From Pyrocephalus nanus (lineage: Eukaryota; Chordata; Aves; Passeriformes; Tyrannidae): a DNA stretch of 64,000 nucleotides. The stretch lies in the NCBI GenBank assembly GCA_038380795.1, contig CM076267.1, forward strand, positions 12,259,501 to 12,323,500, read 5' to 3'. Of this stretch, positions 1 through 11,200 are shown piece after piece (within the stretch, counting starts at the first letter, position 1; every line of letters begins with the position of its first letter). The notes below the pieces were generated by a model. That model had not been told where the DNA came from, did no database searches, and saw only the letters and a program-made list of their open reading frames with translations. Both the position numbers and the translations under genes were made by a program.

Positions 1-3000
1 TTAACTCATTTTCCTACACTTACAAGCTGCACTAAATGAAATGAAATTAATGTTAAAAGGGGCGTTTATTGAAAAATCTTTCAGTGACAGGTTCAGAAAG
101 TGCCAGAGTTCAAGTAAATCGTTCCATGGAAAATGTTAGCAAAGCTTAATCATACTGGAAGCCACATTTAATTACAGCTTTTTAAGTCCATCTGGGAAAA
201 AAGAAGAGACTTAAATATGTCACCTGAGATGATCTAGATACTGAAACTATTTGTAAGTTAACAAAAGCATTTGCATCACAAAACGCTCTGGGGCAGCACC
301 ACGGCAAAGCAGATGTGTAATGAACAAGAATCACAGCACCAAAACAATCAGGACTGTAAATAACTCCTACTAATCTGCAATCATTTAAATTTGGGTTTAA
401 TTGCTAGGCAGCAAATACATTTCATTCTTGAAGAGGTAAATGCTCTGTGGAATACACACTTAAAGGTATTTAGTGACAGAAGCACCACAGTCAAGAATCT
501 GAATGTCAGGAGGACAGAGAAGAGCCAAGCAGCAGGGCTGGGGCTGCCATGAGTTCACAACATTAAACAAACTTTTCTCTGGAAGAGAATTAATAATGCT
601 GCCATCCCCACTGTACGTACTGTAACTGCTGCAGAAGTGACACAATGAGGCACATGGGAGGCAAGAGGGTAGTGACTATAGAACAAAATTCAATCTAGTG
701 GCTAATGAATAAAAAGTTCCTTTTATTTCTCAGTTGTTTTTGGTTCATTAAATTTTCCACAGATTTGCAGAGAAGAAAACGTGATCAATAAACCTTGACA
801 AAAGTGAACATGTGAAAAAGGCGAGAGAAAGGCACAGGAAGATAAAAGTGATATCCCGATCACAGATTTCAGAGGCAGATGACCAGAGCTCTGGGCTGCT
901 GAATAATCTGAATAGACCATCATTTCTTTACAGCCTTTTACTTTCTTTTCCCTGACTGCTGGAACTCTTCATTCAATACAATAGTAAATGCACTAAAACT
1001 TTTTTTCTTATGCTAATGGTCGAAATCGGGCGCTCACAGTTAAAACACACTTCCCACCAACTTGTTTTCTTTAAAAAAAAAAAAAAATTAACCTATTCAA
1101 GTTAAACTAAAATGTCAAAGACAGCTTAAGGCTTACTCTCACCATTCCTTAAAATTAATGGTTTTCTCCCCAGTAGATACAAAAAGAAAAGACTTGAATA
1201 AGGATAAAGCTGCTAGACTCTTTTCATATGAAAAAGAACACTTAGAAAGTAAAAAGAAATACATCCAGTACAAAGATCCTGGTACCTACAATTCTAATTT
1301 GTATTGTTTCCTCTCAGAATATTTATAATTGCAGCAAGGTGACAGCCAATTGCAAATAATTGTGAAACGATGAGAAAAGATTCACCAGTGACTAATGTAT
1401 TTGGGCAGTCATGCCCATGACAGTATCAGAAACGCTTCCACTCATTACAATGGGAGCCCAAGGGAGCCTATTTTCAATTTTTTTCTAATTTGGGTGTCCA
1501 CTTCCAGGCACCAGGGCCTCTTTTTCTGTGGTAGTCAATATTCACAAATCCCAAACAATTTTTACAGCTCTGAACTTCTGAATTAAAGGACAACTTTCCT
1601 GCTCCCTTCATACAACACATTTCAGCTTTAGTGTATTTGGGTTTATTTTGTTTACAAGAAGTTAAAAGGCATGGGGTGTGGTTTTACAGTAGTGAAGCAT
1701 GAATGAAGCAAAGTTCTATGGCCTCTCCTGGACTATACACATCTAACATGTACTCACTCCAAACTGGAACTGGTCTGTAGAAAATTAGATCTGATTACCC
1801 GGTATTTCCACTCCACTCACTTGTTCACAAGGTAAACCTGCAATTTTGCCTCTTGAACTTTCAAGATTACCATGCAAGACCCAATGGGAATTACTTTTAC
1901 ATCAAACTCCAGTTAGTTTCTAGAAGGTGCACATATATGGGATCTGCTGTATACACAGATCAAGAATTGGGCATATTACATGCATATACACAAATGTATG
2001 TACATATGCACAGGTAATCATGTATTGCCTACATGCTAACACAATGTCTTCTTGCCGTCACTCATACTAGGACTCATTCTTTGTTATTTTTATTTAGTGT
2101 TGTTTTAATTAATTCCCAAATACCTCCTGTTGTTTTGGTTTTCTTTAAAAGGGCCCTGGCAACAGAGCTGAAGCAAACCCTAAATACCACTTAATGCTTT
2201 GTGGCAAGTTGTCCAAATGTGCAACTGTTTAAAATATTTACCCAGGTATATAAGGGGGTTGTGCAGCTCTCAAACAATGCCCTGGAATCTTTCCCATCAG
2301 TAAGAAAGCCGACAAAAAGCAGAGACCGCTTAACCTCAATGCCTTAGCAGCAAGTGAGAAGTGCAAATATCGCATTTCTATAAAGCCCTGGAAGCTTCAC
2401 AGAAGTGGAGTGGCAACTAATTAGTTTGATGCTATAGTCACATCTAATGTTCCTAAGTAGTTTCTTTGAAAAAACTCACTGCCTTGAAATCCTTGGCCAG
2501 ATTATTAAGTGGAGGCTTTGTGATGGGGCAATAGATAGGTGTTTGCTGCACAAATACATACAGATTTTGGTGACTGCTTACTGAATCCACTGCCTTCACT
2601 AATCTGCACTGGAAACTTCACTATGAACAGGGCACTTCTCAGAGTACAAAAGCATGAAGTATCTGTGTACCTTTCAGACTACAGGGCAAACAACTGGCTT
2701 ACAGTAGGCCACAGAAAACATTGGGAGGCGGTTAACTAAGCGTCCTCCGTACTGAGAAGCAGAGAATGAGGATAATGCAATTGCTGTTAGGTCAGATGCC
2801 CTAACATATCCTTAAATAAAAAAGATGGGGCCAGAGGGCTGGAAAACTCACTAGAAAAAATCAAACTCTCTCAATAGAAATAAAGTATCAGGATCACGAA
2901 AAACGTATTTTCAAGTCATACAGTGCTGTAGCGATCACATAACCCTTTCCATATACAGCTGATCACATAGTCCCAGAGCCTGTACAGCTTCTATACAACT

Positions 3001-4020
3001 GTGCCACTGAAAGGGAAGTTGTGGTATAAACCTGTAAGAGCATTAGAATGACAGAAAGCATAGTCAAAAGCATAGGTTCTTTGACACAAAACTTTAAACT
3101 GCTTTTTCAAAACAATGACAAAAATCCTGGTCATTATATATAAGCAGCCAAAAGGCTGTCTTATTTAAATGTGACTTCAGTGTTCAGTGTGACATTCGGG
3201 AATGCAGGCTGCTATGCACTGGATATCTGAGGTCAAGTTCTGCTCTCTTTTATCCAAGTATAACCTGGAGCAACTTCAATGAAATGATGCTAGATTTATA
3301 CTGACATATGCATCTAGTTCAAAATCTTCTGTGGCTCTAATTTTTCTTTAATTGAATGACCTAACACAAACAGTATTTGTCCATCTGTATACATCCCCTT
3401 TGACACACTGGAAAAAAGACATTGAAAGGAACTTGGAAACAGTCCTCGATATCTGTTTTCCTTTGAAGAACAGCAATTGCATTTCTGGGTACTTCAAAGT
3501 CACATACTTTAAGGAATAACAACATTCAAGATCAAGTGAATCTTACCTCACCTTGCTTTAAATATCATCTCTTTCACAAACACACACCAGAGGCTGATAT
3601 ACACACTTATAGATTAACAAGTTCATCTTCAGTGAATCAGGCACTTTTCAGTGCTACGATAGGTCACGCTTTCAATCAAATGACAAATTTCCAAGAGTTG
3701 TTTACAGTGTAAAAGCCATAATGAATTTCATTCACTTCTTAAAAGTTGTCAGTTTTGCAATAACATTCAATATGACATTTTTATTGCAACTCAAAGTTTG
3801 ACAGGTGTCAACATTTCCTGAAGTTCCAGCCCAAATACAAATTACCATATCCGCCCATCAGAAAAGTTGAACCAAACCAATTGACCAACTGTAGTTGCTG
3901 TATGCAGCAATGCTGTATTTCAAATAGCCCAGGAACATAAATAATTATTTAATTATTTAACAGGATCCTCTTTTCCAGGTGCATGTAGTTTCTTTTCTAG
4001 TGAAGTATATTAGGTTTAGA
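1..4020. other. AT-rich non-coding stretch, no gene seen
   Basis: I see no convincing coding exon on either strand here. Open frames are short and lack splice context. The sequence is AT-rich, with a 15-base A run at 1073-1087. A TTTATT at 65-70 reads as a possible AATAAA signal on the minus strand, but no transcript can be tied to it. Tandem minus-strand donor-like signals occur at 3543-3553, with no matching acceptor. If the CpG island to the right drives minus-strand transcription, this block would be its first intron or 3' region; that is inference. Confidence 0.5.
1073..1087 (+). repeat. poly-A run (A15)
   Basis: Uninterrupted run of 15 A. There is no recognisable retroposon body on its left, so it is best called simple sequence. 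Confidence 0.9.
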
Positions 4021-4128
4021 ACAAAAAAAAAAACCCACAAAAAACCCACCAAAACAAACAAACAAAAAAAACCCCAAACCAACCCCAAAACCGAAAAAGA
4101 AAAAAAAAAAACCTTCAAACCCCCCAAA
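4021..4128 (+). repeat. A/C-rich low-complexity tract
   Basis: About 100 bases made almost only of A and C on the plus strand: A runs broken by CCC, CCAAA and CAAA units. A long stop-free frame through it is a product of composition. The same texture recurs at 4358-4441 and 18770-18880, and as its T/G complement at 51921-51990. Confidence 0.85.
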
Positions 4129-4357
4129 GCTTTTCTTAAAGCAAGGCAGCTACAACAAACAGATCAAATCAGCAGGTCTTGTAACAAATCAGTCTATTCC
4201 ACATCTGTGTATTTTGAATTTCATGGCTTATTTGCTTTACTTTTTTGGCATCAACTCCACAGTGCGTGCCAATACAATATTTGTTTAAATGCTGTTTTAT
4301 GCACATGCTAGTCAAATGCTTACTCTCAAATTCTTGTTCATCCCCCATCTCAGTTGC

Positions 4358-4441
4358 AAAAAAAAAAAAAAAAAAAAAAAGAAAAACAAACCACAAAAAA
4401 ACCCCAAACAACAACACAAACCACAAAAAACCCCCAAAACA
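4358..4441 (+). repeat. A23 run followed by A/C-rich tract
   Basis: A 23-base A run (4358-4380) runs into about 60 bases of A and C, with blocks such as CCACAAAA and CCCCAAAAC. It lies at the left edge of the CpG island. Lysine-rich or phenylalanine-rich frames crossing it are artefacts. Confidence 0.9.
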
Positions 4442-4785
4442 GTGAAGGGGATTGGCGAGCGCTGGACAAGCTTTTACAACTAGTCCCTCTACCTGTGGCT
4501 GTAAAAATACAAACACGATGCGCCAATAAAACGCTAATTTCTCTATGCACAAAGTTTTCCAGCACCTGGAGCAGTACGAGAAGCGAGGGTTCTGCTCTAG
4601 GCAGACACAAGTTTCGCTGGCTCAGCCGACGGTGCCCCCTACACACCAGGACATTTGCCCACCCGGGACCATCCACCGGGAGGCCGAGCCCGATGCCCTC
4701 CCGTGTCCCGGGCCCGCGGAGGGGACACCGCTGCGCGCACCGCACCCGCAGCCCCGGTCCGGAAAGTTTTGAAGCCCGGGTTAAC

Positions 4786-4810
4786 TAAATGAATAAATAA
4801 ATAAATAAAA
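4786..4810. repeat. (AAAT)n microsatellite
   Basis: Five to six AAAT-type units inside the left arm of the CpG island. Confidence 0.8.
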
Positions 4811-5189
4811 AGCCCGCAAACATTGGAAAAGCCGGCAGCAGGACCACCGATAAATCATCCTAAACCCTCGCGCGGGAAAAGTCAGGTTTCCCAGGAAATG
4901 ATGGCAATCACTTGAGGCAGAAAAGGCATCTAGATGAGCCCATCTCCCTCCCTTCCTCCCTGATTGTTTTAAAGCCACCGAGTCCAGGGGAAAAACTCTC
5001 AACTCTCTAAGTCCTTAATAGGATTGGAGTCCGGGTCTCTCCAAGCTGCTCCTCATCACACACGGATCAAGTTGCAGCAGGGAATTTTTTAAATTCCTCA
5101 GCAAATATACTTGTCGAAAGATTGCCCCTCCCGGGGGGGTGGGGGGCGGAATGACAAGAAGGAGAGGGGGTAACTTAATTTTTCTTTTC

Positions 5190-5210
5190 TTTTTTTTTTT
5201 TTTTTTTTTT
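5190..5210 (+). repeat. poly-T run (T21)
   Basis: 21 consecutive T inside the CpG island, followed directly by AAAGG. It is complementary to the A25 run at 5573-5597. Confidence 0.95.
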
Positions 5211-5413
5211 AAAGGAAGGCAAACTCACTGCAGGCTTTGGGGAGCCCTGCTGTCCTCCGGGACCCGGGGCAAGGCGGTCCCGGCAGCGGCCCGCGGCTGG
5301 GACTGTCACCGCAGCCCCCGGGAAAAACAATGGCCATGGAGGCACAGTCCCGGAGGGGTCTGGACGGGGAAAGGGGGGCGCACAGCAGACACACGCTCGG
5401 CCGCATCCTCCCC

Positions 5414-5420
5414 GCTCACC
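5414..5420 (-). other. strong splice-donor-like site, minus strand
   Basis: On the minus strand the sequence reads GTCGCAG then GTGAGC, close to the vertebrate donor consensus. The last exon base would be 5420. It lies in the core of the CpG island, where a first-exon donor is expected. A second, weaker donor (GCA then GTGAGT) lies at 5223-5228. The upstream exon sequence shows no protein I recognise, so it may be 5' UTR. Confidence 0.4.
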
Positions 5421-5572
5421 TGCGACGTGTGGGGGGGACACACGGGACGGGCCCCCCTCCAGTACCCGCTGCGAGGACAGACCCTCAACAAATTTGTAGC
5501 CTCCCTCACCGCCCCCCACCCCGCTCCCCGCCCGTGCAGGGCAGCTCCTACAAAAGCAGTAGCAGAGAGAGG

Positions 5573-5597
5573 AAAAAAAAAAAAAAAAAAAAAAAAA
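5573..5597 (+). repeat. poly-A run (A25)
   Basis: 25 consecutive A inside the CpG island, the longest homopolymer I see in the window. Together with T21 it brackets a GC-rich block of about 360 bp. Confidence 0.95.
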
Positions 5598-5724
5598 GAA
5601 TAAAAAGCACAATGAAAAGACACAATAAGCATCAACTTTACCCAAAAAGCGGAGCAGCAAGTTTTCAGCAGGCGAGCGGTTGCCGCGGAGCAGCGCTGCT
5701 CCTCCGGACCCCCATCATAAACTT

Positions 5725-5746
5725 GGGGGAGGGGGGCGTGGGAGGG
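5725..5746 (+). promoter_or_regulatory. G-quadruplex motif
   Basis: Four G runs (5, 6, 3 and 3 G) separated by loops of 1, 3 and 1 base on the plus strand. This fits the canonical G3+N1-7 pattern. Confidence 0.7.
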
Positions 5747-5870
5747 ACCTTCCCTCCGTCCTTCCCTTTTGTGCCTCTCTCCACTTGTGCTCCGCTCCTC
5801 GCCAAAAGCTGCCGCGGATCCCGGCGGCGGCGCTTTCCCGGCTGCTGCCGCGGAGGAGCTCCGCGGAGGC

Positions 5871-5886
5871 GGGCGGGGAGGGAGGG
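5871..5886 (+). promoter_or_regulatory. G-quadruplex motif with single-base loops, overlapping GC box
   Basis: Four G runs (3, 4, 3 and 3) with three 1-base loops (C, A, A), the arrangement usually most stable. The first two runs form GGGCGGGG, an SP/KLF-type GC box, so protein binding and quadruplex folding would compete for it. Confidence 0.7.
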
Positions 5887-5997
5887 CTGAGGAGGGCCGG
5901 GGGCGGCGTGGAGAGGTGCGGGGCGCTGCGGGGCGGCTCCTGCAGCCCATCCGGCCGGGCCGCCCGCGGGACACGGCGCGCACACGTACACGTACTT

Positions 5998-6029
<32 letters not shown>

Positions 6030-6044
6030 TACATGCATACACAT
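5998..6044 (+). repeat. compound (TA)n(CA)n microsatellite
   Basis: About ten TA steps (5998-6017) lead into about six CA steps and a degenerate ACATGCATAC end. It sits in the CpG island. The TATATA core could be mistaken for a TATA box but is better explained as a microsatellite. Confidence 0.95.
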
Positions 6045-6210
6045 GGGATGAAGTTCAGCAGCCTGCAGGAAGACGCTGGAGCGCTTTCAAGCCTGACATA
6101 AGAGGAAAAACTGGCTGCAGGGTCTGTTTTCCCCCCCGCCCTTTAAGAAAAAAAAGGGAAATCTAAGCCTTCCCATCCTTTCGGCGCGGGAGCAGCGCAC
6201 CTCTCCGGAT

Positions 6211-6224
6211 TCTCTCTCTCTCTC
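6211..6224 (+). repeat. (TC)n short microsatellite
   Basis: Seven TC units in a pyrimidine-rich part of the CpG island. Confidence 0.8.
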
Positions 6225-6253
6225 CTCCCCCCAGCCTCTTTCATCCCGGATCG

Positions 6254-6271
6254 CCCCCCCCCCCCCCCCCC
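6254..6271 (+). repeat. poly-C run (C18)
   Basis: 18 consecutive C (G18 on the minus strand). It is quadruplex or i-motif prone and likely length-polymorphic; the exact count may also be a sequencing artefact. Confidence 0.9.
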
Positions 6272-7354
6272 GCCTCGGCGAACCGCACCATTTTGGGTGT
6301 GAGGCTCTCTGGCGGGCTCGGTGGGATCCGCTCCGCCGCCCTGGCCCCGCTGTGCCACCCGGGAGCGGGGCGGGAGCCGACAGCCCCTCAGCACTCCGCT
6401 CAGCTGGAGCGCATCTGCAGCGAACCCACACAAATCCCCCTTCCTCAGGGAAAGCCGCCCTCCTCCTCCCCGACCAGCAGAAGTTCGGCCTGTGCAGATT
6501 CGCCCGCGCAGAGGCGGGGATGGGGCTGGGGGTGGTTTTCCTCCAACTTTAGTGGTTATTTTGTTTTTTCCCCACGAGTTTGCGCGACTTTTCAAGCCCC
6601 CGCCCCGGCAGGGCTGGGGGCAGCAGAGCTCCGCCGAACATCCCCATATCGCGGCCATATCCCTGCGGGAGCCGGCGCCCGCACACGGGCGGCTTTACCC
6701 GCCAGGAACATCTTGGAAAAAGCATTCATTAAAGACTGTTCCCCAAACGCGATAAGCAACCTCACCGGAGCACGACAGTTTAGGTTAATCCTCGTGTTTT
6801 GGGACCGAGGCTACGAGGAGGGGAAGAAGAATAATCTTCAAGAAGTGCCCCGCTCCCACCCCAAGTATTTTTGCTTTTGCGCTGATCTGGTGCATTAACA
6901 GTAGCACCAATGAGAAACGCAGCAGTTTGAACTTGGGTTTCGGCCAGGCTGGGCTTGTTTTTCGATTTGTTTTGGTTTCTTTGGCTATGGAATTTAACAA
7001 AAGTTTAAAACACAACCAGATGCTGTTGGGGAGGGTCATCAAGCTGTACCCCAGAGCAAGCTCAAACTCGCCGTATCATCAGGGTATCTGACTCCGGCAG
7101 GATTATGGCCAGCACCATGGCAACCACATGCCACATCAGCCCCCAGCTTCACTTTCAGTCCCTTGGGCAGTGTTAACATTTGCCAGTGGGTTTGCCCGAC
7201 ACGCAGCCCAGGTCTGGGCAAGTGGAAAATGAGCATAAACCACTCAGAAACTTTCCTCTTCTAGCCTCTGCAAAGCAACCTGGCTGGACTGCTTCATTCT
7301 AAAATTTTAATCCTAAAACCTGCTAACAATTTGTCTGAAAATTTGCACAGGTCC

Positions 7355-7370
7355 TTTTTTTTTTTTTTTT
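7355..7370 (+). repeat. poly-T run (T16)
   Basis: 16 consecutive T. No element is recognised on its right that would make it a reversed retroposon tail. Confidence 0.9.
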
Positions 7371-8090
7371 CTTTGGATGGCATTAGAAGGCTGGTATTTG
7401 AGGGTGACAACTAGCTCCTCATGCACCCTCAAATCTCATTTATTCCATTCAGATAGCTTGGGGAGGACAGCGAGGCAACAGGTTGGTTTGCCTACCACCA
7501 ACAATGGGACGTTGTTTTGGTCGAAGTCCAGCATTAATGTGCACCCACTCTCTCATCCAAAAAAATCCCTTTCCCTTTCTATGGCACACATACACTCCAT
7601 GCTGGCACAGCAGGGCAACCTTACCCCATGCAAGTGGATAATTTTGTGCTGAGTTTCATTGCACCTACTACTGACGAGCACCGTGCAAAGGAAAGGGGGC
7701 TTTGGTTACCAAAAGTAGGAACAATACAAGTCTTTGATCTCCAAAAAACAAAGCCTGCTTTTATTCCCAGGTTACTTTACTGGGGAAAGATGACCTGGCA
7801 GCTTGGGAGATGGGTTAGAATAAGAGGGTTTTGGATGGATCAAAAAGAGAAGCTGGCAAAAAATTAACACTAGATATGTTCTAAATTCCTGCTGCACAGT
7901 TATAAACACATGTGCAATCCAGACTGTTGGCCAAGAACATATTTAAAATCAAAAGAAGGAAGCATTAAAGGATCAACTCAGAGTTAGGTAAAGAAGGACA
8001 GTTTTCCCTTCTGGAATTCACACATGTCAATCCTTTAGAAGATGGAGATTTTTAAGCCTGAATGGAAACTCCTCCTTTTTGTCTGAAGGA

Positions 8091-8110
8091 TGACGGCTGG
8101 TGACGGCTGG
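8091..8110 (+). repeat. 10-bp tandem doublet
   Basis: TGACGGCTGG occurs twice in direct succession. It is CpG-containing, unlike its AT-rich surroundings. Confidence 0.85.
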
Positions 8111-8544
8111 AGTTTTTTGAGAACTTTGAGTTGGCTTTTACATTATCTGCCTGCTGTAGCTCATCTATCCTTACCTCTCCTGCTCTGCTCATTGAACTGC
8201 CCTCTCTTAATCTTCCATAGGTGTCCGAGATTAAATAGACGACAGAATGACTGACATTTGGTATACATAAAAGAACAAAAATATGAACAAGGGGTCAAAG
8301 TGCAAATCTTCCCTCTGGTCTTCCCTCCTGCTTTTGCACAACTTGATAGGGATGAAACCAAGTAAGGATATAAAGATATATGACAACGTGCCCTGACTAT
8401 ACCTTGTTGTAGCATGAGCATGTGGATATAGAAGATACATTCCAAAATGTGCAGGACTAGGAAAGAGATTTTTTTAATCACAATGTTAGAAAAAAAGCTC
8501 TCACAATGATCAAAGACTGACCTACCACCAGGTCCAGGATCGCT

Positions 8545-8563
8545 AGATCCAGGCCTGGGATCT
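8545..8563. repeat. near-perfect palindrome
   Basis: AGAT and ATCT flank the perfect 10-bp palindrome CCAGGCCTGG, with one extra G on the right. No function can be assigned. Confidence 0.7.
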
Positions 8564-9192
8564 GTCCCACTTCTGCTGGGTCAGTGGAAAAAATCTGGAA
8601 GTTAGACTAGCCTCAAAAGGCAAAAATGTGGCTGTTAAAATGTTCTACATAGTTCTGAAAGAGAGCTGTAATTTTTTATTAAAGTACATCTTTAAAGAAA
8701 ATTGTTGAAAAACCAGTGGGGAATGCTCCATTCTGTTCTGTTCATATCTTTAGGACCTATTTCTATAAATCCTCATAGATCCTTATGATAAATTAAAAGG
8801 CCCATTTGAGTATTCCAAAGGATACTCACAGGTAAAAGCTACCAGAAAAAAAAAAATCACATTTAAATATGCTTCTCTTTTAGAATGTAGAAAATAATTA
8901 CATATGGGATGATCACTAGTATATAGAGGCCTTAAATCATGTTTCACAAACCTCTATCTTTAAGATATCTGGTTTAAGTCCAAGTGGGAAGTAGTACATG
9001 AGCAGTTCTGCCCTGATTTAAACAGCTGTACCAGCTCTGGGGTCAATGAAGTTGCACTGAACCTGAATGCAACTCGTATCTATTGAATATAATAAATCAC
9101 AATGATATTTAATGAATTAATAATGTCATGTGCAATGCTGGCTCAGAATTTTACTAGGAGAATGGGAAAGGTTTTTTGGCACAATACGTTCC

Positions 9193-9209
9193 TTTTTTTT
9201 TTTTTTTTT
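9193..9209 (+). repeat. poly-T run (T17)
   Basis: 17 consecutive T followed by AAAG. Confidence 0.9.
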
Positions 9210-11107
9210 AAAGTGGCCCTGTTACTTGAGGGAAATCGTAACTGGGGGTAGACAATGAGACAATACTCATGGGGATGATATGCAGCTCTGATTCCTATCT
9301 CCTTCCATATGTGTGTTGTTTCTTGTTTAAAGCTTCAGTGTAAAGTTTCTCGAGGCAGGTGCCATCTTCCTGCTTTCTACATTTTGATTAAACCTTATTT
9401 TATTTTTCCTGTCTCCAAAGTATAACTTCAATGCTAATTTCCTGATAGTTGTTGCTTTTTTTAGTTTTCAGTTGTTGCACTGGAAGGGTCCATTCTTGCC
9501 AGGTTTAATATATATTGGATCGCAAATATTTAGTTAAAGCCATAAACTCCTCTAAGGTTTTTCCATTATTACAAAATGATACTTCCATGCTACATCAGCA
9601 AAGGAGGCAGTACTCTTATTTACTGCAAAACTGGCCTGTAAGCCTGCCTTTCATTTCAGAGAGCATGCAAGATCTTACTCAACTATAAACACAAAATGAA
9701 ATGCCCCGCTAAAACAAGACCTTATTCACACAACTACATACACTGAAATTACTGCTCGTAAAATGATAAGCAAACCATTTGAACGGGCATTCACCATGAA
9801 CAAGGGATATGCATGCCATTCATTACCTGTCTTAGCAGAAGGACAGAAGCCCATCATGTCTGCACAGTTTTCAAGAAGTGTTGCACTTGGGGCTACTCTT
9901 GCCAGACCTAGCCTGATGCTGGACGGTCAGAGGTCCCTTCTCCCACTCAGATCTGAAACAGAAAGCACAATTTGCTCTTAGAGTAACAACTCCAAGCTCA
10001 AACACCCAAATTACAGAAAGTTTATTGTGAAAAGCTCGGGGATGTGTTATGTCTCTTACAGTATTTCCAGTTGTAGAAAAGCAGCAGTTCATCATGCTTA
10101 TGTGGGGAAAGGAAAACAAGTGACACTGCAGAAGCATTGCTCTTTGGCATGGATGTGAAAACAAAATGTGCAGCTTCTGAGGGATTGTCTTTTCTCATGA
10201 GACTTTGCAGTTTCCAATTCTTTATTTTTCTTCTCCCTGTCCTTCTAACTGCAGCCCCCTCTGCCATCCCGGAGATGGGATACAGCGCTCTGCTTGCCTG
10301 GGAATTTGAAGAAGGAGGGCTCCTTCTGGGCTTCATCTGTCCCCAACAAAATGCTTGATTTGATGGGGAGGCAGACAACAGTTTTCTTTCCTAGGGTTGA
10401 TTTGGTTACTCGAAGTCTGCCTCCTTAGAGGGAGGAGAAGAGAGCAGGGAGTGGGGTACACATAATAGTAACTGGGATACCTGTAAGTGGCATCGCATGA
10501 AGAATTGCAAACAACTGGAGTTGGCAATGTACAGAAATCAAAACTCGGCCATTGATATGAAGTTGAGATTTGTTGGAAGCTATGTTTATATTTCATGAGG
10601 GAAAACTAAGGAGAAGACTTTTCATTCCGCTCCAGGAAGAGAAAATTTGTTAGATTTTGCAGAAAAATAGAAATGCCTGTCAGTACAAAATGTATAATCT
10701 GGTGCTGCACACTTTATACTACATTGCATGTACACACTGTGTATCAGTGTATATATACTGATGAATAATTTGAACGGATTTGCCCTGATGTCAGACTGCT
10801 GAAACATTATATACCGTGGCCAGTGACTTTAATAAAGTTTTTGCTTTCCCCCAGCCAAAAAACTTTATGCTTTTAACCTTAATAGTTCTATAAGTATTAA
10901 TTAGGATTTCTAATGCTTATCTCATCCAAGGCCAGATAAAGAATTCCTGGTAAAGCTGGAAAGGAAATCCCAATTCATAGACCCAAATTCAGCCTACTAG
11001 ATAATCCTGTCTCATGAAGAAATCCTTTGTCAGAGCTTCTTTCTTCTGTCCTGATTTAAGGGTATATAAATCATTCAAAACCATCTCACCTTGTTTACTT
11101 TTGTAAA

Positions 11108-11200
11108 TCACTTTTCTAAGTCTTTTGGAGGAATTACGATTCTTCTAGATGGCATTTCAGCAAAAGCATGAACTGTTGGGCCAGTCCTAGTTTTAGGAGG
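11108..11200 (-). other. candidate terminal coding exon, minus strand (unverified)
   Basis: On the minus strand a strong acceptor (pyrimidine tract ending TTTACAG) ends at 11201. It opens a 30-codon frame (11200-11111) and then TGA (11110-11108). The codons favour purines at position 1 and A/T at position 3, as in coding DNA, and the peptide is polar with proline pairs at both ends (PPKTRTG near the start, IPPKDLEK at the end). A donor-like AAG/GTGAGA lies just past the stop. A possible poly(A) signal is at 10026-10021. I do not recognise the protein. The frame is short enough to be chance. Confidence 0.25.

Larger units (their letters stand above)
4440..6800. promoter_or_regulatory. CpG island, probable gene promoter
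   Basis: This is the only long GC-rich, CpG-dense segment in the window; CpG is scarce elsewhere. It is made of GC-rich blocks (about 4440-4880, 5220-5560, 5680-5990, 6180-6780) split by AT-rich or homopolymer spacers. SP/KLF-type GC boxes lie near 5871-5878 and 6367-6374, E2F-like TTTCCCGG is near 5835, and a CCAAT box is at 6907-6911. CpG islands of this size in vertebrates usually mark promoters. The start site and strand cannot be fixed from sequence. The best splice donor is on the minus strand (5414-5420), and I see no comparable plus-strand donor. I do not recognise the gene. Confidence 0.8.
6900..11000. other. non-coding stretch right of the CpG island
   Basis: AT-rich DNA with no exon I can support. 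It holds T runs at 7355-7370 and 9193-9209, a 10-bp tandem doublet at 8091-8110 and a palindrome at 8545-8563. A TTTATT at 10021-10026 (AATAAA on the minus strand) is followed on that strand by G/T-rich sequence. It could end a minus-strand transcript entering from about 11.2 kb. Confidence 0.5.

Noticed and set aside
3979..4788. Several overlapping frames rich in Lys, Thr and Phe
   Set aside because: They are translations of the A/C-rich tracts on both strands.
5237..5890. Plus-strand open frame with a good ATG context near 5330
   Set aside because: It reads through A25 as poly-Lys and is Pro/Arg/Gly-rich from base composition. No domain and no splice support.
6001..6016. TATA-box-like sequence in the CpG island
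   Set aside because: It is the core of a TA/CA microsatellite, and no initiator-linked transcript can be inferred.
5306..6034. Longest open frame in the window (minus strand, 242 codons)
   Set aside because: It lies in GC-rich, stop-poor CpG-island DNA, crosses the A25 run (read as poly-Phe) and the TA/CA microsatellite (read as alternating Tyr/Ile and Val/Cys), and resembles no protein.
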